A stretch of 22,138 nucleotides of DNA from Symbiodinium natans (lineage: Eukaryota > Sar > Dinophyceae > Suessiales > Symbiodiniaceae), in NCBI GenBank assembly GCA_905221605.1, contig CAJNDS010001348.1:1-22138 (forward strand). Direction: 5' to 3'. A program made the translations under genes and the position numbers. Every line of letters starts with the position of its first letter. The first letter of the stretch is position 1. Below, one piece after another: positions 1 to 8,553 of the stretch. The notes under the pieces are model-generated. The model saw only the letters and a list, made by a program, of their open reading frames with translations. It ran no database searches and had not been told where the DNA came from.

Positions 1-605
1 AATTATTTAAATTATTTAAATTATTTAAATTATTTAAATTGTTTAAATGCTCCCAAATCCAGGCTCCGGGCCGGAGTCGCCTGAGGCCGAATTTCCGACC
101 ATTTAAATTATTTAAATAATTTAAATAATTTAAATAATTTAATTCAGGCCAATTAAATTATTTAAATTATTTAAATCATTTAAATTATTTAAATAGGCCG
201 GGGGATTTAAATAATTTAAATAATTTAATTCGGCCCAATTAAATTATTTAAATTATTTCAATTATTTAAATTATTTAAATTTTTTTAATGCTCCCAAATC
301 CAGGCATCGGGCCGGAGTCGCCTGAGGCCGAATTTCCGACCATTTAAATTATTTAAATAATTTAAATAATTTAAATAATTTAATTCAGGCCAATTAAATT
401 ATTTAAATTATTTAAATTATTTAAATTATTTAAAGAGGCCGGGGGATTTAAATAATTTAAATCATTTAACTCGGCCCAATTAAATTATTTAAATTATTTA
501 AATTATTTAAATTATTTAAAGAGGCCGGGGGATTTAAATAATTTAAATAATTTAATTCGGCCCAATTAAATTATTTAAATTATTTGAATTATTTAAATTA
601 TTTAA
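1..605. repeat. A+T-rich 9-bp tandem repeats arranged as hairpins with GC-rich cores
   Basis: Runs of the 9-mer AAATTATTT alternate with runs of its reverse complement AAATAATTT, so each pair of runs can fold into a hairpin. Turns are marked by GAGGCCGGGGG-like cores (195, 436, 522), spaced 86 bp for the last pair. A 55-bp GC-rich block starting ATGCTCCCAAATCC recurs at 47 and 288 (period 241) and begins again at 606. Open frames here read Asn-Leu-Asn repeats on the minus strand and come from the 9-bp period, not from a gene. Confidence 0.9.
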
Positions 606-631
606 ATGCTTCCAAATCCAAGCTCTGAGCC

Positions 632-970
632 CGCAGACTCGCGGCTCGATTTGGCCAAATTTTGCCCGCAGACTGCCCGGCAAAATTTGGCCAAATCGAG
701 CGGCGCCTTTCTGAAGGCCCGAAACTATATAAACTCTCGCGGCTCGATTTGGCCAAATTTTGCCCGGCAGCCTCCGGGCAAAATTTGGCCAAATCGAGCC
801 GCGCCTTTCTGAAGGCCCGAAACTATATAAACTCTCGCGGCTCGATTTGGCCAAATTTTTCCCGGCAGCCTCCGGGCAAAATTTAGCCAAGTCGGGCTGC
901 TCTTTGTACGCGATAAGGAATGCGCGGCTCGATTTGGCCAAATTTTGCCCGGAGGCAATTTTATTGCGCG
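632..970. repeat. Array of perfect GATTTGGCCAAATTTTGCCC palindromes (copy cluster 1)
   Basis: The unit starts at GCGGCTCGATTTGG at 641, 739, 837 and 924 (spacing 98, 98, 87). The copy at 741-800 is a perfect inverted repeat: 27-nt arms (741-767 and 774-800) around a 6-nt loop CAGCCT. Between palindromes lies a linker with CTTTCTGAAGGCCCGAAAC and TATATAAA. The same palindrome family reappears at 3991-4550. Both strands read open in long frames because the repeat has few stops; the 98-bp period is not a multiple of three, which argues against coding. Confidence 0.9.
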
Positions 971-1125
971 TATTTAAATTATTTAAATTGTTTAAATGCT
1001 CCCAAGTCCAGGCTCTGGGCCGGAGTCGCCTGAGGCCGAATTTCCGACCATGTAACTTGTTTAAATTATTTAAATTATTTAAAGAGGCCGGGGGATTTAA
1101 ATAATTTAATTCAATTCTGTACAAT
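971..1125. repeat. Return of the A+T-rich hairpin repeat and its GC-rich core
   Basis: AAATTATTT units resume at about 971. A complete copy of the 55-bp core begins at 996 and another GAGGCCGGGGG turn sits at 1084. Together with the broken core at 606 this suggests the palindrome array 632-970 lies inside an original A+T hairpin array. Confidence 0.8.
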
Positions 1126-1139
1126 TAATTCAATTAATT

Positions 1140-1775
1140 TATTCTTTTTGTCACCTTTAATCATCTTCTAATCGGGTCATCGTTTGGATCTTATTTGGAA
1201 AGCATCCTTTGTCATAATCATATTCTATCGTTATCACCTTTTTGTTACCTTTTTGTTGTAATCTTTTATCATTTTTGTCATATTTTCATCATCTTTTATC
1301 ATCTTTTAATCGGGTCATCGTTTGGATCTTATTTGGAAAGCATCCTTTATCCTAATCATATTCTATCGTTATCACATTTTTGTTATCTTTTTGTTGTAAT
1401 CTTTTATCATTTTGTCATATTTTTATCATCTTTTATCATCTTTTAATCGGGTCATCGTTTGGATCTTGTTTGGAAAGCATCCTTTATCCTAATCATATTC
1501 TATCGTTATCACCTTTTGTTATCTTTTTGTTATAATCTTTTATCATCTTTTTTGTCATCTTTTTATCATCTTTTATCATCTTTTAATCGGGTCATCGTTT
1601 GGACTTTGTTTTTGAAAGCATTTTATCTTAATCATCTTCTATCGTTATCATCTTTTATCATCTTTTATCATCTTTTATCATCTTTTATCATCTTTTTGTC
1701 ATCTTTTATCATCTTTTATCATCTTTCTGTCATCTTTTTGTAGTCGTTTATCATCTTTTTGTCATCTTTATTATA
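1140..1775. repeat. T-rich tandem repeat, ~138-bp unit, ending in a 10-bp subrepeat
   Basis: AATCGGGTCATCGTTTGGA recurs at 1170, 1308, 1445 and 1585 (periods 138, 137, 140). Each unit ends in a run of the 10-mer TCATCTTTTA, which expands into near-perfect copies between about 1640 and 1770. The frames read as Phe/Ile/Ser-rich low-complexity peptides without any recognisable domain. Confidence 0.9.
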
Positions 1776-1889
1776 TGTTTCCGTCTTATATCATTATGAT
1801 TATGGGGTGAGCAAGGAGTCAAATCGCAAGCCCTGGTCCCTAAGATTTTCGGTTCAGCTTTTATGCCAAAGAGTTAAATCGCAAACCCA
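1776..1889. other. Short unique spacer, nothing recognised
   Basis: A roughly 115-bp stretch between the T-rich repeat and the next hairpin array. It contains a loose duplication (GAGTCAAATCGCAAGCCC / GAGTTAAATCGCAAACCC) but no gene signal. Confidence 0.5.
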
Positions 1890-2250
1890 AACCAATTAAA
1901 TCATTTAAATCCTACGGTCTAATTAAATTATTTAATTGAGGCGTCGGATTTAAATAATTTGATTGGCTCTGTGCTTGTCTGTACTCACCTCCCACCACAA
2001 TTAAATTAATTTATACGATTTAAACGATTTAAACGATTTAATTGGGTCCAATTAAATCGTTTAAATCCTACGGTCTAATTAAATTATTTAATTGAGGCGT
2101 CGGATTTAAACGGTTTAATTGGACCCAATTAAATCGTTTAAATCCTACGGTCTAACTAAATTATTTATTTGAGGCGTCGGATTTAAACGATTTAATTGGA
2201 CCCAATTAAATCGTTTAAACGTTTAAATCGTTTAAATTAATTTAATTGTG
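1890..2250. repeat. 77-bp nested hairpin repeat (ATTTAAACGATTTAATTGG family)
   Basis: CCTACGGTCTAA occurs at 1911, 2067 and 2144; the last two copies are 77 bp apart. The outer arms CCAATTAAATCGTTTAAATC and GATTTAAACGATTTAATTGG are inverted complements. Between them lies a second, inner palindrome AATTAAATTATTTAATT. The design (A+T arms, GC-rich cores CCTACGG and GAGGCGTCGG) copies that of 1-605 with different sequence. Confidence 0.85.
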
Positions 2251-2284
2251 GGGAAACTCAGCCAAGCCATAAACTAAATTATTT

Positions 2285-2640
2285 AGGTAGGGCTGGAGAG
2301 GCTGGAGGGGCTGGAGGAACTGGAGGAACCTGGAGGCTGAAGGGATGGGCTGGAGCTGGAGGGGCTGGAGGGGGCTGGAGGGGGCTGGAGGGGGCTGGAG
2401 GGGGCTGGAGGGGGCTGGAGGGGGCTGGAGGGGCTGGCTGGCTGGAGGGGCTGCTGCAAGGGCTGGAGGGGTTGGAGAGGCTAGAGGGGCTGGAGGAACT
2501 GGAAGAACTGGAGCGGCTGGAGGAACCTGGAGGCTGAAGGGGCGCCTGGAGGGGCTGGCTGGAGGGGCGGGCTGGAGGGGCTGGCTGGAGGGCTCTGCAG
2601 GGGCTGGAGGGGTTGGAGGGGCTGGAGGCGAGAAACTGGA
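2285..2640. repeat. GGGGCTGGAG minisatellite, G-quadruplex prone
   Basis: Seven perfect 10-bp GGGGCTGGAG units sit at 2361-2430, flanked by looser GGCTGGAGG variants up to about 2640. Regular runs of three to five G on the plus strand could form G-quadruplexes. The Gly/Trp-rich (plus) and Pro/Ser-rich (minus) open frames come from the repeat. Confidence 0.9.
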
Positions 2641-2850
2641 GGGCTTGTGCTTTAACCCCTCCTCTCCCCTCCCCTACCCCTCCCCAATTTTCCACCTCAC
2701 TTCGCAGAGCGCCACCCCACGCACCGCGTCGCACCTCCAACCTGCTCCCCGACCCCATCACCCCCAACAAGCCCCCTTGCAACAATTTACTACACCCACA
2801 CCACTCGCACCTAACCCCTCCTGCCCCTCCACTCCAAACTACCAACCTGA
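2641..2850. other. C-rich low-complexity flank
   Basis: Abrupt switch from G-rich to C-rich on the same strand (CCCCTCCTCTCCCCTCCCC and similar), grading into CACACCACTC-type sequence. No supported gene. Confidence 0.6.
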
Positions 2851-3095
2851 AGTTATCATAATTATGATGACTTCAACTTCCCCATCATAAGTTATCATAA
2901 TTATGATAACTTTAGCTTCCCGATCTAAATTATCATAATTATGATAACTTCAAGTTCTTTATCTCAGAGTATGATAAATATGATAAGCAACTTTTCATAA
3001 TTATGATAAGTTATTATAATTATGATAAGTTATCATAAGTTATCATACTTATGATAAGGTATCATAATTATGATAAATTGTCATAGTTATCATAA
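2850..3095. repeat. Array of ATCATAATTATGAT palindromes
   Basis: Perfect palindromes such as GTTATCATAATTATGATAAC (within the 24-nt palindrome 2889-2912) recur with small variations at about 2851, 2889, 2928, 2990-3040 and 3061. Spacers are TTCAACTTCCC-like. A third, unrelated palindrome family. Confidence 0.9.
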
Positions 3096-3374
3096 GCTAT
3101 CCTCCTCGCCCTTTCCCGTTAAAAGTGCTTACAGCTTAAAGACCTTAGTACAAAAAACTGTACTAAAGCGCAAAGAAAACAATGCTTATGATGCAGAGCC
3201 TTTGGTACACTATGATGCGTCAAGACACAATGAAATTATGCTTGCGATCTAGACACTGCGCCCTTTGAGATAGTTGAGAAGAAAAAAATGGCCGCGTGCC
3301 AATATTGATTGCTTGTAACGGAGTGATTCCAAGTCTTGCTTATCGGGGGGTAAGTGTTCGTAAATTTCACCAAA
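3096..3374. other. Unique spacer, nothing recognised
   Basis: About 280 bp of mixed sequence, with a small inverted pair TAGTACAAAAAACTGTACTA near 3147. Open frames are short and show no family resemblance. Confidence 0.5.
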
Positions 3375-3710
3375 AACATGACAATTTTTCCGCTGAATAT
3401 GTGTCAGTAGAGCCGTGCTACCACAAAAAAAGCATGACACATTTTTCGCGGAATATGTGTCACCAGAGTTCTCTTAGCAACATAAACATGACGCTTTTCC
3501 CGCGGAATATGTGTCAGTAGAGCTGTGCTAACACAAAAAGCATGACACATTTTCCGCGGAATATGTGTCAGTAGAGGCGTGCTAACAAAAAAAAGCATGA
3601 CACATTTTCCGCGGAATATGTGTCACGAGAGTTCTGCTAAGACAAAAAGCATGACACATTTTTCGCGGAATATGTGTCAGTAGAGCCGTGCTAACACAAA
3701 AAAGCATGAG
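3375..3710. repeat. 54-bp hairpin array centred on TTCCGCGGAA
   Basis: GAATATGTGTCA recurs at 3395, 3451, 3505, 3559, 3614 and 3668 (periods 54-56). Each unit carries a near-perfect 28-nt palindrome with outer arms TGACACAT / ATGTGTCA and core TTCCGCGGAA, followed by a linker ending in AACACAAAAAGCA. Six copies; the first is diverged. Confidence 0.9.
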
Positions 3711-3711
3711 A

Positions 3712-3784
3712 AGTGCACCTATCTGTGAATAGCAAGATTGGTATTTCTAATTAGGGAGAGACAAGGGAGATATATAAAGCTTTA
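3712..3784. repeat. Isolated fragment of the 1.4-kb satellite
   Basis: GCACCTATCTGTGAATAGCA through GGGAGATATATAAAGCTTT is nearly identical to segments at about 5101-5168, 5750-5823 and 7146-7218 of the satellite. It starts straight after the last 54-bp hairpin and ends at an A+T-rich block. Confidence 0.85.
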
Positions 3785-3990
3785 ATTAAATGATTTACAT
3801 CATGTAATTTAAACAATTTAAACAATTCAAATAATGTAAATACATTATATAGTTTAAATAGTTGAAATCCGAAAAGGGGGGGGGAACCACCCTCCCCGCC
3901 CCCTAAGAATTAAATAATTCAAATAATTTCAATCCGAAACCTCCCCGTCGTACTTAAATTAATCACTATTTAATTCTTGGGAGGGGGGGA
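3785..3990. other. A+T-rich spacer with a G9 run
   Basis: AATTTAAACAATTTAAAC-type sequence, then a nine-base G run (3876-3884) followed by a C-rich patch and a second A+T patch. It resembles degraded hairpin repeat. No gene. Confidence 0.5.
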
Positions 3991-4550
3991 AGCTCCGGGC
4001 AAAATTTGGCCAAATCGAGCCGCGCATTTCTCATCGCATACGAAGAGCTGCCCGATTTGGCCAAATTTTGCCCGGAGGCTGCTTGGCAAAATTTGGCCAA
4101 ATCGAGCCGCGCATTTCTCATCGCCTACGAAGAGCAGCCCGATTTGACCAAATTTTGCCCGAAAGCTGCTCGGCAAAATTTGGCCAAATCGAGCCGCGCC
4201 TTTCTCATCGCCTACGAAGAGCAGCCCGATTTGGCCAAATTTTGCCCGAAAGCTGCCCGGCAAAATTTGGCCAAATCGAGCCGCGCCTTTCTCATCGCCT
4301 ACGAAGAGCAGCCCGATTTGGCCAAATTTTGGCCGAAAGCTGCCCGGCAAAATTTGGCCAAATCGAGCCGCACCTTTTTCATCGCCTACGAAGAGCAGCC
4401 CGATTTGGCCAAATTTTGCCCGGAGGCTGCTTGGCAAAATTTGGCCAAATCGAGCCGCGCATTCATCGCGTACGACGAGCAGCCCGATTTGGCCAAATTT
4501 TGCCCGCAGACTGTCCGGCAAAATTTGGCCAAATCTAGCCGCACGTTTCC
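3991..4550. repeat. 87-bp tandem array of GATTTGGCCAAATTTTGCCC palindromes (copy cluster 2)
   Basis: AAAATTTGGCCAAATC occurs at 4001, 4088, 4175, 4262, 4349, 4436 and 4520: period 87, with one 84-bp spacing from a 3-bp deletion. Each unit pairs GATTTGGCCAAATTTTGCCC with its inverted complement, then a linker TCATCGCCTACGAAGAGCAG. Because 87 is 29 codons, frames of over 200 codons are open on both strands (29-residue repeats). Open frames on both strands are best explained by repeat geometry; a real repeat protein cannot be fully excluded. Confidence 0.9.
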
Positions 4551-4873
4551 CATTGTTGGGCCCTTTGGGGCCGTTTTTTTGGGGCCAAATTGGGCCCAAA
4601 GGGCAAATGTTGCCCAAAATTAGCCAAAGGAGAAAAAAGAGCCCACTTCATAAACTGTATAAACCTTATAAGTAGCTCTACATAATTCTTTTACCCCACC
4701 CCCCCCAGCCCTCCTCCACCTTTCGTGCCCTCTACCTCAAAAACGAAGGCTTGTACTTGCACTTGTACTTGTAATGTACTCGTATAGGCGCAGAGTGTGC
4801 CTAGGTCACTTGAGAAGTTTTGAGTGGTGCAGCAAACCCAGCTGATGCTCATGATTTCTCTGTCTCCCTATAT
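4551..4873. other. Spacer between palindrome array and satellite
   Basis: Begins with GGGCCAAATTGGGCCC-like sequence that continues the palindrome theme, then a short C-run and a CTTGTACTTG microrepeat. No gene recognised. Confidence 0.5.
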
Positions 4874-5104
4874 ATGGGCGATGGAACGGGTGTCCTTTTT
4901 GATCGTTTTCTGCATCTTCAAGGGAGAAAAAAGGACCCCCCAAGAAGGAAAAGTAACATAAGAAAAAGGGAGGGACATTGAAGAGATCCTCTCTTTACTT
5001 AGTCATTCCCTGTCATCTCTTCTTATCTGTTGTTTTTCTTAGTCGCTTCAAAACGCAAAATAAGGGAAAGGCGATTTCCTGAAGAGGAGGAAGGGTACTG
5101 TACC

Positions 5105-5758
5105 TATCTGTGAATAGCAAGATTGGCTTTTTCGAATTAGGGAGAGACAAGGGAGATATATAAAGCTTTGCGACAAGTTTTGTCACTCCGTCTCCTTGCT
5201 TCCTGTCTGTTCTATTCCTTGCAGAGATAGGGAGAGAGGATAGATAAAGAAGAGTGCCATCTTCTTTGCGCCTTGTTTTGTCTCTCCCTCTCCTTTATTC
5301 ATCTCTCTTCTATTCTTTTCTTGGCTCTTCCCATTAAAATTGTGTTCCTTTCATCGCTCCTCTCTCCTTCTCTTTCCCTTCTCTTCTGCTGTTCCCCTTT
5401 ATATGACAAAAAACACAAGAAAGGAAGAACAAGAGGGGAATGGAGGCCCTTTTCCTGTCTTCTCCTGTTGCAATGAATAAGGAAAAGAGCATAGGAGATA
5501 AGGAAGGGAATTGAAGAGTAAATGGGCGATGGAACTGGAACGGGTGTTCCTTTTGAGAGTTTTCTGCATCTTCAAGGGAGAAAAAAGACATCCCCCAAGA
5601 AGGAAAAGTAACATAAGAGATAGGGAGGAAAATTGAAGAGCTCCTCTCTTTACCTAGTCATTCCCTGTCCTCTCTTCTTATCTGTTGTTTTTCTTAGTCG
5701 CTTCAAAAAGCAAAATAAGGGAAAGGCGATTTCCTGAAGAGGAAGAAGGGCACCTATC
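5105..5758. repeat. Short satellite unit (two modules missing)
   Basis: Compared with the 1.4-kb units, this 654-bp copy runs straight from the first purine/pyrimidine module into the GGCGATGGAAC / CATCTTCAAGGGAG module. It lacks the ~740 bp containing TTCAGCAAATTCTTCC and TTAGCTGATAAACC. Unequal exchange between related modules is the simplest explanation. Confidence 0.75.
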
Positions 5759-7153
5759 TATCTGTGAATAGCAAGATTGGTTTTTTCTAATTAGGGAGAG
5801 ACAAGGGAGATATATAAAGCTTTGCGACAAGTTTTGTCACTCCGTCTCCTTGCCTCCTGTCTGTTCTATTCCTTGCAGAGATAAGGGAGAGAGGATAGAT
5901 AAAGAAGAGTGCCATCTTCTTTGCGCCTTGTTTTGTCTCTCCCTCTCCTTTATTCATCTCTCTTCTATTCTTTTCTTGGCTCTTCCCATTAAAATGGTGT
6001 TATTGTTATCTCTCCTCGCTCCTTCTCTTTCCCTTCTCTTCTGCTGTTCCCCCTTAAATGACAAAAACGCACCCTGTTCTTTTCACAATGGATGGGGCAA
6101 GTGAGCGGGGTTGGCTCCTTGCCCGTAGACCCTCCCCATGCTTCAGCAAATTCTTCCTCTCGCCCTATCGCCTCTCTGTTCTTTTCCTTGTTCCCAAACG
6201 GAAAAAGTGAACGGGTTCCTGAAGACGAGAGAGGGCGCCTGTTTTTCTAATTATAGAGGGAAAAGGGAAAGACAAGGATGATAGATAAAGAAGAGTGCGA
6301 TCCGTCTCCTTTGTTTCTTGTCTTTTCTCTTCTTTTCAATACCCTTCCAGAAAATTAAAATGGCATCCTTGTTGTCTCTCCTCTCTCACTTCTCTTTCCC
6401 TTCTCTCCTTCTGTTTCCGTTTAGCTGATAAACCGCAATAAAGGAACTTGTATGATAAAGGCAGTGGGAGGGTAAGCAGAGGGTGACTCCTTGAGTGTGG
6501 ACCTTGCCATACTTCATCATATCACTCTTTTCGGCCTATCTCTTCTGCTCTTTTCCTTACCCTTCTCCTTTTCATAATTCTTCCTGCTTAGTTTTTCTTA
6601 TTTCGAAAAGAAAAAGGGAAGGGAGAGATAAGGGAGAGGGGATGGATTAAGAAGAGCGCCATCTTCTTTGCAACTTGTTTTGTCTCTCCTTCTCCTTTAT
6701 TCATCTCTCTTCCATTCTTTTCTTGGCTCTTCCCATTAAAATTGTGTTCCTTTCATCGCTCCTCTCCCCTTCTCTTTCCCTTCTCTTCTCCTGTTCCCCT
6801 TTATATGACAAACACACAAGAAAGGAAGAACAAGAGGGGAATGGAGGCCCTTTTCCTGTCTTCTCCTGTTGCAATGAATAAGGAAAAGAGCATAGGAGAT
6901 AAGGAAGCGAATTGAAGAGTAAATGGGCGATGGAACGGGCGTTTCTTTTGAGAGTTTTCTGCATCTTCAAGGGAGAAAAAAGGACATCCCCCAAGGAGGA
7001 AAGTAACATAAGAGATAGGGAGGAAAATTGAAGAGCTCCTCTCTTTACCTAGTCATTCCCTGTCCTCTCTTCTTATCTGTTGTTCTTCTTAGTCGCTTCA
7101 ACAAGCAAAATAAGGGAAAGGCGATTTCCTGAAGAGGAAGAAGGGCACCTATC
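5759..7153. repeat. Full satellite unit 1
   Basis: A 1395-bp unit, nearly identical to the next. Differences visible by eye: a ~31-bp deletion after ACAAAAACG near 6069 (the AAGAAAGGAAGAACAAG stretch of the next unit is absent) and a divergent patch at 5995-6025. Confidence 0.8.
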
Positions 7154-8553
7154 TATCTGTGAATAGCAAGATTGGTTTTTTCTAATTAGGGAGAGACAAG
7201 GGAGATATATAAAGCTTTGCGACAAGTTTTGTCACTCCGTCTCCTTGCTTCCTGTCTGTTCTATTCCTGCAGAGATAAGGGAGAGAGGATAGATAAAGAA
7301 GAGTGCCATCTTCTTTGCGCCTTGTTTTGTCTCTCCCTCTCCTTTATTCATCTCTCTTCTATTCTTTTCTTGGCTCTTCCCATTAAAATTGTGTTCCTTT
7401 CATCGCTCCTCTCTCCTTCTCTTTCCCTTCTCTTCTGCTGTTCCCCCTTAAATGACAAAAACGCAAGAAAGGAAGAACAAGAGGGGAATGGAGGCCCTGT
7501 TCTTTTCACAATGGATGGGGCAAGTGAGCGGGGTTGGCTACTTGCCCGTAGACCCTCCCCATGCTTCAGCAAATTCTTCCTCTCGCCCTATCGCCTCTGT
7601 TCTTTTCCTTGTTCCCAAACGGAAAAAGTGAACGGGTTCCTGAAGACGAGAGAGGGCGCCTGTTTTTCTAATTATAGAGGGAAAAGGGAAAGACAAGGAT
7701 GATAGATACAGAAGAGTGCCATCCGTCCCCTTGTTTCTTGTCTTTTCTCTTCTTTTCAATACCCTTCCAGAAAATTAACATGGCATCCTTGTTGTCTCTC
7801 CTCTTTCACTTCTCTTTCCCTTCTCTCCTTCTGTTTCCGTTTAGCTGATAAACCACAAGAAGGGAACTTGTATGATAAGGGCAGTGGGAGGGTAAGCAGA
7901 GGGTGACTCCTTGCGTGTGGACCTTGCCATACTTCATCATATCACTCTTTTCGGCCTATCTCTTCTGCTCTTTTCCTTACCCTTCTCCTTTTCATAATTC
8001 TTCCTGCTTAGTTTTTCTTATTTCGAAAAGAAAAAGGGAAGGGAGAGAAAAGGGAGAGGGGATGGATTAAGAAGAGCGCCATCTTCTTTGCAACTTGTTT
8101 TGTCTCTCCTTCTCCTTTATTCATCTCTCTTCCATTCTTTTCTTGGCTCTTCCCATTAAAATTGTGTTCCTTTCATCGCTCCTCTCTCCTTCTCTTTCCC
8201 TTCTCTTCTCCTGTTCCCCTTTATATGACAAAAACACAAGAAAGGAAGAACAAGAGGGGAATGGAGGCCCTTTTCCTGTCTTCTCCTGTTGCAATGACTA
8301 AGGAAAAGAGCATAGGAGATAAGGAAGGGAAGAGTAAATGGGCGATGGAACGGGTGTTCCTTTTGAGAGTTTTCTGCATCTTCAAGGGAGAAAAAAGGAC
8401 CCCCCAAGAAGGAAAAGTAATGCAAAATTGAAGAGCTCCTCTCTTTACCTAGTCATTCCCTGTCCTTTCTTCTTATCTGTTCTTTTTCTTATTCGCTTCA
8501 GAAAGCAAAATAAGGGAAAGGCGATTTCCTGAAGAGGAAGAAGGGCACTTATC
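7154..8553. repeat. Full satellite unit 2
   Basis: A 1400-bp copy in the same module order as 5759-7153. It has a short deletion near 8430, where GTAATGCAAAATTGAAG replaces the longer GTAACATAAGAGATAGGG form. Confidence 0.8.

Noticed and set aside
552-1124. 190-codon minus-strand open frame with Asn-Leu-Asn and FGQILPG-like repeats
   Set aside because: It runs across three repeat families; the peptide periodicity mirrors DNA periods of 9, 87 and 98 bp and several frames are open at once. No domain and no gene signals.
1195-1743. Phe/Ile/Ser-rich frames in the T-rich repeat
   Set aside because: Low-complexity translation of TCATCTTTTA repeats.
2279-2890. Gly/Trp-rich plus-strand and Pro/Ser-rich minus-strand frames of over 180 codons
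   Set aside because: Direct translation of the GGGGCTGGAG minisatellite and its C-rich flank; no conserved sequence outside the repeat.
2850-3710. CRISPR array (regular repeats at 2850-3095 and 3375-3710)
   Set aside because: Spacers are themselves repeated and similar, the repeats are palindromes in a eukaryotic context, and no cas genes are present.
5273-8301. Repeated ~67-codon frames beginning MFCLS in the satellite
   Set aside because: They recur because the satellite recurs. Copies end differently and show no domain; the hydrophobic look comes from polypyrimidine codons.
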